Below are positions 26,801 through 33,666 of a stretch of 35,871 bases of DNA, piece after piece. Below the pieces are notes generated by a model. That model searched no databases and was not told where the DNA came from. It saw nothing but the letters and a program-made list of their open reading frames with translations. A program made the translations under genes and the position numbers. Positions within the stretch are counted from its first letter, which is position 1. The number at the start of each line of letters is the position of its first letter. The stretch is from the NCBI GenBank assembly GCA_017412405.1, contig JAFPYB010000070.1, positions 1 to 35,871 of the forward strand, in the 5' to 3' direction. The stretch comes from Treponema sp. (GTDB taxonomy: Bacteria; Spirochaetota; Spirochaetia; Treponematales; Treponemataceae).

Positions 26801-27608
26801 GATAGGAGCCGTAGCTTTCCATGTCTGGAACACTCACAGCCATGTCAGTCCACGCAATCCCCTCCTCGTGCTTTTTTCTAAGGTACAAGACCACATTCTC
26901 AAGCTCGGCCCGTGAGTTCTTCTCAAAATCAACAAAAAAATCTTTGTCATTCTCTGGAATGTGAATGAGCGTGAGTGCGCCTGTTTTTTCAGCATCGTCC
27001 AAGATAAGCCGATATTCGCCATAATCCTCCAGAATTTCTGGATATACGATGTAGTAGATTTTTCCGTTCGCGTCAAAGGGCGGCTCTTCCCACGCCGGGT
27101 CAAAATAATTGAATCGATTCAAGAACGCACTGTATTCGGTGTAAAGCGTCTCGTAATCCCGTTCCGCCAAAAGCTCTTCGCTTTCCGCCCCGAACCGCGC
27201 CGTGATTTTTTCCTTGTACTCGGCATTGTCGTGGTATTTTTTCCAAATGCCCAGCGAAGGCAGAATCTTTGAAATCCAGTCCGCGAAACTGGCCGAAGAA
27301 TCGGTGAAATCTTTTTTTATGAGGCTCTTGAAAACAGCCCCGTTTTCGGCTTTGTTCTTTTCTATTATCCACGCCGCGAACACGTTCCGCATCAAAGCCG
27401 GAACGGAGGATTTGTCCTCGTGGTTCGCCCGAATGCACTCGCCCTTGAACGAATCCCACGCCAAAAACCGCTCCATTGCCACTGACGCAATGCGCGTGTT
27501 CAGCACTGTCCAATCCGCCCACCTTTTTGCGGCAATGTCGGTGGGAAAAACAAGCACCACATTCTCGTTCTCGGCAAAGGCAGTTTCAATACATTCCTGG
27601 ACGGTCAT
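20871..27608 (-). CDS. AddB-AddA fusion: dual-nuclease helicase for double-strand break processing
   Basis: 2245 residues in one uninterrupted frame. The N-terminal half (to about 985) is AddB/RexB-like: a region without an evident Walker A, then a PD-(D/E)XK nuclease with GTVKHKVLEMYF, GVVDLI and TIIDYKNS (about 853). A Cys in FFACPRKW (about 689) plus three in CAGSRPCVDFRPLC (about 970-983) resemble the iron-sulfur staple of AddB. A Ser/Pro/Gly-rich linker (about 990-1045) leads to an AddA-like half: Walker A GAGSGKT (about 1057), DEFQDDNQ, GDEKQSIYAFRGAD, NTNYRS, TIHKSKGLEFKVVF and AFTRAEHRLYL, then a second nuclease (HAFLEA, GQIDLVV, VVDYKTD) near the C-terminus. AddA and AddB are normally separate subunits that resect breaks for RecA loading. 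The start has AGGGG at fair spacing. Confidence 0.88.
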   Translation of the reverse strand: MTVQECIETAFAENENVVLVFPTDIAAKRWADWTVLNTRIASVAMERFLAWDSFKGECIRANHEDKSSVPALMRNVFAAWIIEKNKAENGAVFKSLIKKDFTDSSASFADWISKILPSLGIWKKYHDNAEYKEKITARFGAESEELLAERDYETLYTEYSAFLNRFNYFDPAWEEPPFDANGKIYYIVYPEILEDYGEYRLILDDAEKTGALTLIHIPENDKDFFVDFEKNSRAELENVVLYLRKKHEEGIAWTDMAVSVPDMESYGSYLDRELDLYEIPHTMRYAKPLSSYGAGALFTQIQDCVSEGFSFESIKNLLLNDDIPWREKAKIDALIMFGKQNNCLTSFGKTDIWNESFGAPKKKWHTADYADCEDASADGTDKKSSKKKKPGLQVFYEKLKSVLEGFVAAESCSDLYKAYNKFKKEFINENAFFSTVDDDGNVVPSEFEESNRILARCVTELKTLVDFEKEMVADKQKTYHIVSPFSFWLSDLDGTAYVSQGESAALQIYPYRAACAAPFLLHVVVDATQNALSVSTKPLSFLNEEKRDIIKKIDSTFIDIDTGKKFIQLYKTSSKENALFSGAEHSFSGYGFLHGAIESKNHELPAAFQAENLFQAEKDWFLEKTEAFPAQLFSKSADGFSHWHSFSHSANKPTEGCEEIRELLKQKFFDETRGAYKISATTLNSFFACPRKWLFKTVLKLNPIENETELKDEFITGTVKHKVLEMYFSQYKEKNLPIANEVNGDMLNAAIDAALASLKNPEDWRSEISFMTGEFLFSEKASLFQELSESIDKFCAVFAGYHVYGTEVELESAADAVELLGKPYYFVGVVDLILSRTENVSGKAGDMTTLYTIIDYKNSKASIPAVHYVQEKAANENIDFQMPMYVYLCDFNTKERIAVDGCGFFSIKDGDVRPREGKTFSPIVLSASRTDGVVTDTTMREFLKKADEFFECAIQKTAFDVTNLFQGYAVCAGSRPCVDFRPLCRRFFTVAGDESVRTKSGTVSPFAKNAAPKQALSPRKTQSQEPGGGGFLRAARTLDAAQEAARDEMRNVVVSAGAGSGKTTVLSSRFVKIVQDGTGLEKILTLTFTNKAANEMKSRIFSALKKNGIDTSDFDKAHIQTLDSYFAEIARAGAHFYGITPSFAMDAQAIEKKINLEALKFLLEKRDTTEYKDAIAELTKISDFQSLAENLLAYPMIHYDNVSDSIDFSASLEIQESEMESRYELMAERAVQAIELMKEAYAAHCDEYDKSKSAALAEFARIMRETETPCVLPYEKADEFVQAVKPFMKIKKPAANWKSDLYMNYKAAINELYDCFEFFVCLENFIFGRDTQKKAVALLCEFQATINDYKRKSGLLTFNDVACLARKTLMEHDEIRHVEQNKFSKIMIDEFQDDNQLQCDVLFMISDQQTRERFDENGSYLVPQFDEIKNRLSPEKLFFVGDEKQSIYAFRGADVCVFNKLKEKLGLHKKLNTNYRSEKSLIAAFNGIFGGTGVESPSVFMTKHIKENLKTRFGDDSVCELLQNEPTYEAVGADEEKKESGEPLVNVVLFNTAPKEEPSEAEAAPSVDDDISEEKANSYEAEWIAREIRRLVGSEYTDKAGQTHRYTYSDFCLLFRTSTTLHTFERKLRGAGIPYSTEIYKGFFTDGPINDLVSYLKLCVYPDDMNAYGTVLCSPFVNLGVSEMEKVLSVSRVPFDVEAVSLEMLGEESFGRFVAAARDFAETKQLLHKEKLTKTLSHLWYDLGYRYETMWNQEVSMYAGLYDILFEIARQAEENVQSLARFLDDVALYKDEDAKLDGLDIPMNESDSVKIMTIHKSKGLEFKVVFVCAISNRAMAHKGDNPNVSYDEIRNLMVQTVENQKTAELRTFPASGYALKTSANANFFINEYARETEKKECAELRRVAYVAFTRAEHRLYLVGNYKGELKGPSAGGKSLPVACFRPGVIGESFTLDGEEYEYEPARTIYQLMLPLIDYYTTKDDDGPRVAKANAPFAFTEFTKDFVSETHCSAEAERGGGRRNDSAARESVMEKAQNVFARAKTICMEDVPAVYLSPSKLGTKIQNEEHEETYPEIKSIVEKSGGRFGYNDFGSIAHAFLEARMKGTTPVISPKLLVGLDNNDEWIESVKAHAGKMADDFEKTELFKTICEAQKEFGWIRAEFDFKYFSGTHGRAIFNGQIDLVVRTGASSYLVVDYKTDQTVCPDEHTEQLNCYRDAISKMMGVERGNVECVLYYLRHRKAVRVPLTE

Positions 27609-27645
27609 AAAATTCCCCTTATCGCTTTGAGCCTACGGCAGCAGT

Positions 27646-27732
27646 AAAAAAACAAGGCGGTTGAAGTTTTGGTTCGCGCCCGGAAAAATGCAGTTTCCGA
27701 GCACATCCAGTGTACTCCAGTCGCCTTGTTTT
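27646..27732 (-). terminator. Terminator with a 62-base structured loop after the esterase gene
   Basis: Read on the minus strand, AAAACAAGGCG (27732-27722) pairs perfectly with CGCCTTGTTTT (27659-27649), and the T-run continues to 27646. The loop holds a second hairpin (CGGAAA with TTTCCG, 27699-27681). It ends the esterase transcript 37 bases before the addB-addA start. The size of the loop is unusual. Confidence 0.6.
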
Positions 27733-27782
27733 GTGAACTGATTCCAAATGCGCACTAAAAAATAGGATTCGTAGAGATTTCC

Positions 27783-28718
27783 TTACTTGTTCACATACGC
27801 ATTCAGCCAGTTCAAAGAAACAACCTGCCACTCCTTGCACGTTGCATTCGGGTCAGTCGTTTTAAAGCCGTGCTTTCCGTCCTGGAAAATGTGAAGCTCA
27901 TAAGGAACACCCTTCTCGCTCAATTTATGCGCAAACGCCACTCCGTTGTAGTATGGCTTTACAGAACCATCATTCTGGGAAAGAACTATGAACGTTGGAG
28001 GAGTTTTGTCAGTCACCAGCAAGTCGGTGGAGAACTCAAGCAGCTGCTTTTTCTTCGGTTTTTCGCCCAAGAGGACTTTCCGAGAACCCATGTGTGCGCC
28101 AGCATCCTGCATGGTGATTACAGGATAGCACAAGAGCATGAAATCGGGACGCGCATAAACATCATCAATATCGTCAATTTTTGTGCCGATTTTTTCATCG
28201 TATTTTGTGCCGAGACATGAAGCCAAGTGGCCGCCGGCAGACGACCCCATAACACCGATTTTGTTCGGGTCAACGCCATATTCGGAAGCCCTGCTTCTGA
28301 TGATTCTGATTGCCCGCTGTGCGTCGGCAAGAGGCGCATATGCACCTTCCGCATGGCCGTCGCCAGGAAGACGATAATTCAAAACAAACACAGTGTAGCC
28401 GTTTTCGCAATAAAGCTTTGCGCGGTCTGCCCCCTCAACATCGAAAACAACGCGCTGGTACGCTCCGCCCGGCGCAATAAGAATAGCAGCCCCATTGGGA
28501 TTCTTTGCCTTGTACAGAGTCATGTACGGTTCGGTGATTCCAAGCTCGGCACGATCATTCACGCCCTCAACTTTGCTCCGCTCAACAATTTCATGCTGAA
28601 CAGTCACATTCTTTGAGCCAGGTGCTGTTTTTTCCGGCCACAAATAGATTTTTTCCTGAGCACACACACCTGCCAGAGAAAAAATGAGCACCATGCCCGC
28701 AACAAGAATTTTTTTCAT
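27783..28718 (-). CDS. Secreted alpha/beta-hydrolase, probable carbohydrate esterase
   Basis: 311 residues with a signal peptide (cleavage after VCA, about residue 20), so exported. The fold is the carboxylesterase/dienelactone-hydrolase-like group that includes bacterial acetylxylan and feruloyl esterases: oxyanion motif APGGAY, nucleophile elbow GSSAGGH (Ser about 158), Asp in SQNDGSVKP, and His in DGKHGF. The substrate is not shown; removal of acetyl or other acyl groups from plant polysaccharide is the likely role, in keeping with the pectate lyase nearby. It has its own promoter (28759-28787), a good ribosome site (AGGGGGA) and a terminator, so it is a single-gene unit. Confidence 0.87.
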   Translation of the reverse strand: MKKILVAGMVLIFSLAGVCAQEKIYLWPEKTAPGSKNVTVQHEIVERSKVEGVNDRAELGITEPYMTLYKAKNPNGAAILIAPGGAYQRVVFDVEGADRAKLYCENGYTVFVLNYRLPGDGHAEGAYAPLADAQRAIRIIRSRASEYGVDPNKIGVMGSSAGGHLASCLGTKYDEKIGTKIDDIDDVYARPDFMLLCYPVITMQDAGAHMGSRKVLLGEKPKKKQLLEFSTDLLVTDKTPPTFIVLSQNDGSVKPYYNGVAFAHKLSEKGVPYELHIFQDGKHGFKTTDPNATCKEWQVVSLNWLNAYVNK

Positions 28719-28758
28719 GATTTTCCCCCTTTTGAAAATCTAATAAAATCAGACTTCT

Positions 28759-28787
28759 ATTATGAATCGTGTTTTGTATGCTGTCAA
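28759..28787 (-). promoter_or_regulatory. Promoter of the esterase gene
   Basis: TTGACA (28787-28782), 17 bases, CATAAT (28764-28759) on the minus strand. The leader of about 34 bases contains the AGGGGGA ribosome site. Confidence 0.7.
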
Positions 28788-28836
28788 ATTTTCCTTCACG
28801 ACTTGAGACCATCTTTCAATATTCTCCGTTCACATT

Positions 28837-28842
28837 TATAAT
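28837..28842 (+). promoter_or_regulatory. -10 box of the methyltransferase gene, predicted leaderless
   Basis: Consensus TATAAT ends 8 bases before the ATG at 28851, predicting a leader of about two bases. No Shine-Dalgarno sequence is present; the -35 is weak. Confidence 0.5.
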
Positions 28843-28850
28843 CTATTTTT

Positions 28851-29825
28851 ATGGAAAAAAAACGGGCAGAACGAAACAGGACAATCACATTGGAAAAGGA
28901 CGAGATTCCAGAGCTGAAAAAAGAACTCGTTTTTCTCGATGAACAGCCTTACGCCACAGGCGAAACAGCGTCCCAAAGCAGGCGAACCCTTTCAAAAATC
29001 GATTTTTTGGACAAAACAATTTGCGCAGACACCCTCCATGCGCTTGAACAGCTTCCAAACGAGTTTGCCGACCTCATCATCGTGGATCCGCCCTATAATC
29101 TCACCAAAAATTTCAATGGATTCTGCTTTTCTTCCCGCTCCGACTCCTCCTACGACGAATATCTGTCATCATGGCTTCCCCTTGTCTGCAAGAAACTCGC
29201 CCCGAACGGCTCGCTGTATATGTGCGGCGACTGGAAATGCACGTCATCGCTCCAACGTGCAATCGAAAAGGAACTTTTCATATTGAATCGGATAACGTGG
29301 CAGCGCGAAAAGGGACGAGGCGCAAAATCGAACTGGAAAAACAGCATGGAGGACATTTGGTTCGCCGTAAAAAATGAGCGCGATTATTATTTTGATGTTG
29401 AATCAGTGAAAATGAAGCGGCGTGTCATTGCGCCGTACAAGGAAAACGGAAAGCCGAAAGATTGGGAGGAAAGCCCCGACGGAAACTTTCGGCTCACATA
29501 CCCGTCCAATTTTTGGGACGACATTTCCGTTCCCTTCTGGTCAATGCCAGAAAATACCGACCACCCCACGCAAAAAAGCGAAAAACTCTACGCCAAGCTG
29601 ATTCTTGCCTCCTGCCCCCCAGAAGGAATCGTGTTCGACCCGTTTTTGGGAAGCGGCACGGCAAGCGTAACGGCAAAAAAGCTGGGGCGGCATTTTGTGG
29701 GAATCGAAATGAACGAAGAATACTGCCTGCTCGCCCAAAAGCGGCTCAAAATTGCGGAAAGCGAAACACGCATACAGGGCTACGCGGACGGCGTATTCTG
29801 GGAGCGGAACTCAGGCCGCCCCTAA
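28851..29825 (+). CDS. Orphan DNA methyltransferase, DPPY type (beta class)
   Basis: Transfers a methyl group from S-adenosylmethionine to an exocyclic amino group in DNA (N6-adenine or N4-cytosine). 324 residues. Catalytic motif IV DPPYNL (about residue 80) comes before the AdoMet-binding motif I DPFLGSGT (about 264), the order of the beta class. The middle carries family-typical NRITWQREKGRGAKSNWKN, PSNFWDDISVPFWSMPENT and HPTQKSEKL. The first 50 residues are a charged extension without clear similarity. No restriction endonuclease is encoded on either side, so it may be a solitary methylase with an epigenetic role or a remnant of a restriction system. The recognition sequence cannot be read from the protein. 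Its stop overlaps that of the convergent metal ATPase gene by 4 bases. Confidence 0.9.
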   Translation: MEKKRAERNRTITLEKDEIPELKKELVFLDEQPYATGETASQSRRTLSKIDFLDKTICADTLHALEQLPNEFADLIIVDPPYNLTKNFNGFCFSSRSDSSYDEYLSSWLPLVCKKLAPNGSLYMCGDWKCTSSLQRAIEKELFILNRITWQREKGRGAKSNWKNSMEDIWFAVKNERDYYFDVESVKMKRRVIAPYKENGKPKDWEESPDGNFRLTYPSNFWDDISVPFWSMPENTDHPTQKSEKLYAKLILASCPPEGIVFDPFLGSGTASVTAKKLGRHFVGIEMNEEYCLLAQKRLKIAESETRIQGYADGVFWERNSGRP

Positions 29826-31891
29826 TCCGCCCGAACCCGAAGGGCGCGCATAGCGTTCATCACAGCAATGAAGCACACGCCCACATCGCCAAACACCGCA
29901 AGCCACAAGTTTGAAAGACCAAGAAAGCCCAAGACCATGATTGCAGCTTTTACGGCAAGAGAAAAGACTATGTTCTCGTTCACAATCGCCACCGTTTTCC
30001 GCGAAATGCGTATTGCATCACAGATTTTCTTTGGATTGTCATCCATGAGCACAATGTCGGCGGCCTCAATGGCGGCATCACTTCCCAGCGCACCCATGGC
30101 AATTCCCGCGTCGGCACGGGCAAGAACAGGCGAATCGTTGATTCCGTCGCCCACGAACACGAGCGTGTCCCCGCCCGCCATAAGCTCCTCCACCTTCCGA
30201 ACCTTGTCCTGGGGAAGCAGCTCCGCATGGTACTCGTCAATGTCAAGGCCTGAAGCCACCCGCTCCGCCGCCGACTTGGTGTCTCCCGTGAGCATGACGT
30301 TCTTTTTGATTCCAAGCCGTTTGAGAAGGGAAAGGGCCGCCGGAGACTCGGCTTTCAGCTCGTCAGAAATCACGATGTTCCCCGCATAGAAGCCGTCTAT
30401 TGCCACATGAACAATCGTTCCCACCATTGGAACACGCTCATCGGAAAATCCTGCCACACGCTCTTTTTTCATCAAGAGGGCATTCCCCACAAGCACTTGC
30501 TTTCCCTCCAGCAAAGCCTTCACGCCTTGTCCAGAGATTTCGCCCACATCCTTCATGTCAAGATTCTTGCAACATTCCCCATCGCACCTCGCCATGTGCG
30601 CTTCCTTGAGGGATTTTGAAATTGGGTGGTCGCAATAGCTTTCGGCGTGGGACGCGATTTTCAAAAGCTCGTCGTCGCTCAAAGCCGAACCGGAAGCCAA
30701 ATTTATAGAAGAAACTTTGAAAATTCCGTGGGTAAGCGTTCCAGTCTTGTCGAACACGATGATTTTTGTCTTGGCAAGATGCTCCATGAAATTTGAGCCT
30801 TTAATCAATATCCCCCGCGCAGACGCCGCCCCAATTCCGCTGAAGAACGAGAGCGGCACCGAAATGACAAGGGCGCACGGACATGAAACGACAAGGAATG
30901 AAAGGGCACGGTACATCCACACGGAAAAGCCCAGGGAATCTGCCAGCTCCGGTCTGAACATCCGAATTGCAACGGGCGGAACGAATGCAACACAAAGAGC
31001 AAGGACGCAGACAATGGGCGTGTAGACTTTTGCAAACCGATGGATAAAATTCTCGCTCCGCGCCTTGACGCTGCTTGCTTTTTGCGTAAGTTCCAAAATC
31101 CGTGTGACCGCGCTTTCACAAGCAGGTTTTGTGACACGCACCCGCAAAAGCCCCGAATTGTTCACGAACCCAGCAAGCACCTCGTCCCCGCACGCCACCG
31201 AGCGAGGAACGCTTTCTCCCGTGAGCGCGGACGTATCCACGAACGACGTTCCGTCCTCAATGATTCCGTCCAGCGGAACTCGCTCACCGGCACGGACTTC
31301 AATCAGCTCGCCAACAAAAACGCGCTCTGGGACGCAGCGGACAGCCACGCCGTCCCTAAGAACAGTGGCGTGGTCGGGGCGGATTTCCATGAGGGAGGCG
31401 ATTGAGTCACGGCTTTTGTCAACGGCGTAATCCTGAAAGAACTCTCCCAGCTGGTAGAAAAACATGACGGCAACAGCCTCCGAGTACTCGCCCAGAAAGA
31501 TTGCGCCAAAAGAAGCCACCACCATCAAGAATTCCTCGCCGAATATTTCGCCGTGGCGCATATTCTTGACAGCACCCAAAACAACGTCTTTTCCCACCAC
31601 AATGTACGCGGCGCAATACAAGACAGCGCACAGGATTTGCACGCCGAGTGCGCCAAGCCCCAGCCGCTCGGACAATCCCCGAACGAACGGAATGTTCAAA
31701 TGCTCCACAACGAGCGCAAGAACGAACAAAACAAAGGCAACGGCAAGTTTCTTGATTTGCCCGCCGCGCTCCTCGTCTTCGCCCCCCTCCTCGTGCTCAT
31801 GGGCGCAGCACGAGCATTGCGGGCGACATGCGGAGGCAAAGCCGTGTTCGTGAATCTGTGTATGTGTGGCGTGGTTGTGTTCGATTTTCAT
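29822..31891 (-). CDS. Zinc/cadmium-exporting P-type ATPase
   Basis: P1B ATPase of the ZntA/CadA group that pumps Zn2+, Cd2+ or Pb2+ out of the cell. 689 residues. The N-terminal 45 residues are rich in His, Cys and Glu (HNHATHTQIHEH, CSCC) in place of a standard GMTCxxC heavy-metal domain. Then come membrane segments, the phosphatase motif TGES, the metal-site CPC in SCPCALV (about 337), the phosphorylated Asp in DKTGTLTHG (about 381), the P1B His-Pro in CDHPISKSL, and GDGINDSPVL. It starts 9 bases after the ArsR/SmtB regulator with GGGGGA as ribosome site, so the pair is one metal-responsive operon. Confidence 0.93.
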   Translation of the reverse strand: MKIEHNHATHTQIHEHGFASACRPQCSCCAHEHEEGGEDEERGGQIKKLAVAFVLFVLALVVEHLNIPFVRGLSERLGLGALGVQILCAVLYCAAYIVVGKDVVLGAVKNMRHGEIFGEEFLMVVASFGAIFLGEYSEAVAVMFFYQLGEFFQDYAVDKSRDSIASLMEIRPDHATVLRDGVAVRCVPERVFVGELIEVRAGERVPLDGIIEDGTSFVDTSALTGESVPRSVACGDEVLAGFVNNSGLLRVRVTKPACESAVTRILELTQKASSVKARSENFIHRFAKVYTPIVCVLALCVAFVPPVAIRMFRPELADSLGFSVWMYRALSFLVVSCPCALVISVPLSFFSGIGAASARGILIKGSNFMEHLAKTKIIVFDKTGTLTHGIFKVSSINLASGSALSDDELLKIASHAESYCDHPISKSLKEAHMARCDGECCKNLDMKDVGEISGQGVKALLEGKQVLVGNALLMKKERVAGFSDERVPMVGTIVHVAIDGFYAGNIVISDELKAESPAALSLLKRLGIKKNVMLTGDTKSAAERVASGLDIDEYHAELLPQDKVRKVEELMAGGDTLVFVGDGINDSPVLARADAGIAMGALGSDAAIEAADIVLMDDNPKKICDAIRISRKTVAIVNENIVFSLAVKAAIMVLGFLGLSNLWLAVFGDVGVCFIAVMNAMRALRVRAD

Positions 31892-31900
31892 ACTGTCCCC

Positions 31901-32221
31901 CTATTCCGAAATATGCTCCAGACCCATGCTCAAAATTGAAGAAACGTGGTCGTCGCTCAAATAATATACGTTGAGTTTTCCGACACGCTCAAAGCGCACC
32001 AGATGATTTTCTTTCAGAATCCTGAGCTGGTGGGAAATGGCAGACTGCTGCATTCCCAAAAGTTCCACCATTTCCGTGACGGAAAGCGGCTTGTTCAAAA
32101 GCGCGAACAAAATCTTGATTCTCGTAGAGTCACCGAATATTTTGAACAATTCTGAAATATCAACAAGGGAATCTTCATCGGGAAGAAGTTCAAGAACATC
32201 TTTTTTTGCGTCATCTTCCAT
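31901..32221 (-). CDS. ArsR/SmtB-family zinc-responsive repressor
   Basis: Winged-helix repressor that leaves DNA when it binds metal. 106 residues from the ATG at 32221 (GGAG eight bases upstream); a TTG two codons earlier is less likely. The DNA-recognition helix is in MQQSAISHQLRILKENHLV. The C-terminal helix ends DDHVSSILSMGLEHISE, with Asp90, His92, His103 and Glu106 in the spacing of the alpha-5 zinc site of SmtB. The CadC-type N-terminal cysteines are absent, so Zn2+ is a more likely inducer than Cd2+ or Pb2+. It controls itself and the ATPase through the palindrome at 32249-32276. Confidence 0.92.
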   Translation of the reverse strand: MEDDAKKDVLELLPDEDSLVDISELFKIFGDSTRIKILFALLNKPLSVTEMVELLGMQQSAISHQLRILKENHLVRFERVGKLNVYYLSDDHVSSILSMGLEHISE

Positions 32222-32248
32222 CGCCAACGCTCCATGCTATGAATTTTC

Positions 32249-32276
32249 TTTCATATGAATAAGCACTCATATGAAA
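32249..32276 (-). promoter_or_regulatory. Operator for the ArsR/SmtB repressor
   Basis: TTTCATATGA and TCATATGAAA form a perfect 10-bp inverted repeat around 8 bases, and its inner part resembles the TATGAA-n-TTCATA operators of SmtB/CzrA-type repressors. It lies over the predicted transcript start (about 32272), so a bound repressor would block initiation. Confidence 0.8.
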
Positions 32277-32278
32277 GA

Positions 32279-32307
32279 ATAATAATATCAAACAAACATG
32301 ATGTCAA
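32279..32307 (-). promoter_or_regulatory. Promoter of the arsR-type/metal ATPase operon
   Basis: TTGACA (32307-32302), 17 bases, TATTAT (32284-32279) on the minus strand: near consensus, as expected of a promoter held off by a repressor. The leader is about 50 bases. Confidence 0.75.
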
Positions 32308-32324
32308 CGATTTTTAAAAGGGAA

Positions 32325-33659
32325 TCAAAAATAATCCGCCAAATTCATTTCGGTTTTTCCGTAGTAGTCGGCAAAGTAGGAACTGTATTGACTAAGGGTT
32401 TTTCTGGCAACGTCATTGTCCTGCTCCACCAAGAATCGGAACACTTCGCCTTTTATCTTGATGATTTTTGCCCGAGACGTTGCCCATGCAGTAGAATCAT
32501 GGGGTTTTCTGAGCGTGCAGGAAATTTCCCCGAAAAAGTCGCCTTCCGTGTACTTGATTACTCCGTCCGACTTGGACGACTCCACGCTTCCCTCCACAAT
32601 GTAGTACGCCTCATCGTTCATTTCGCCATGAGAAAAAACGATGTCTCCTGGATTCAAGTCCACAGAAAGCGATTGGTCTGCAAGAAGGAATTCAGGGCGC
32701 AAAAACAGTCGCCGCCTCATGCGCCCGGCAAAGCTGCTCTCCTCCCGCTTGGGAAGAAGGTACAGCTCACCCACCAAAAGCTCGTCAAAAAACTGCCGCA
32801 CGAACAGATATTGGGCGCAGAACAGGAAAAACGTAAAGAAAAAGAAAATATCCATGAGAAGGACAATCACCTGTCCCATCATGCCGTACAACACGTTGTA
32901 GTTTTTTGCGTTCAGGAAAAAATGCAGGATAATGCGGAATGCCCAGAAAGACACCGTGCAGAACAGCGCGGTAAAGAAACAGCTCCGAAAATGCGGCTTT
33001 GTTCCCGGAACAGTCTTGTATAGCACTGTCACAACAATCAAAATCAGAATGTTCGGAAAATATTTGATGAAAAATTCGGAAATGAAATGGTTGAAAATGT
33101 CCAGCTGGGGAAAACGCTGAACAAGGGAGACGAAAACAGAAAGCTCTGTCACATAGCGCAGCAAAATGTATGCGAAAACCACCGCAGTGAAAGCAAAAAT
33201 GATTATCGTCACCACGGCAAACATCATGAGCTGCGAGTAAACTGATTTTCGCTCATGGCGCGTGTGAAAAATCATCTTGAACGACTGGAAAATGGAGACA
33301 AGAAATCGTCTTGACATCCAGAACGCGAACGCGAAAATGAAAATTTCAAACAATCCGCCGATTTTGGCAGACGAAAGCATACGCATGAAGCGGTCCGGCG
33401 CAAAAAAACGCCCCATCTGCGGAACGGCAGACAAAATCGAATTCAAAAGCGGCTCAATAAGCTCAGGTGTTGCGTGGAGGATTCGCGTCATCACAATGAG
33501 CGTAATCATGAAAATCGGAAGAAACGAGAACAAAAGTCCGAACGAACACGCCTCCGCATAGGAAGGCAGCTTGTTCAACGCAAACAATTTTATAGTTATA
33601 AAAAGAGCCTGGCTCTGAGTAAAAAGCCATGCCTTTTTCTTTGCTTTTTTTGAATCCAT
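32325..33659 (-). CDS. YihY/BrkB-like membrane protein with C-terminal cyclic-nucleotide-binding-like domain
   Basis: 444 residues from the ATG at 33659. The N-terminal 290 residues hold about six membrane segments in the YihY/BrkB pattern (a family of unknown transport function, once misnamed RNase BN), including ACSFGLLFSFLPIFMITLIV near the start and YFPNILILIVVTVLYKTVP. The last 120 residues form a CAP/cNMP-type beta-roll: LNPGDIVFSHGEMNDEAYYI, then EGDFFGEIS. The phosphate-binding cassette normally has an Arg in a PRAATV-like end; here it reads PHDSTA, so binding of cAMP or cGMP is doubtful. The start has no ribosome site and follows TATACT by 7 bases. It lies downstream of nrdD in the same orientation. 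Confidence 0.85.
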   Translation of the reverse strand: MDSKKAKKKAWLFTQSQALFITIKLFALNKLPSYAEACSFGLLFSFLPIFMITLIVMTRILHATPELIEPLLNSILSAVPQMGRFFAPDRFMRMLSSAKIGGLFEIFIFAFAFWMSRRFLVSIFQSFKMIFHTRHERKSVYSQLMMFAVVTIIIFAFTAVVFAYILLRYVTELSVFVSLVQRFPQLDIFNHFISEFFIKYFPNILILIVVTVLYKTVPGTKPHFRSCFFTALFCTVSFWAFRIILHFFLNAKNYNVLYGMMGQVIVLLMDIFFFFTFFLFCAQYLFVRQFFDELLVGELYLLPKREESSFAGRMRRRLFLRPEFLLADQSLSVDLNPGDIVFSHGEMNDEAYYIVEGSVESSKSDGVIKYTEGDFFGEISCTLRKPHDSTAWATSRAKIIKIKGEVFRFLVEQDNDVARKTLSQYSSYFADYYGKTEMNLADYF

Positions 33660-33666
33660 CGAAAAA

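Noticed and set aside
28851-29825. A restriction-modification or wider defence system around the methyltransferase
   Set aside because: Neighbours are a secreted esterase and a metal-efflux operon; no endonuclease, helicase-type defence gene or toxin is adjacent.
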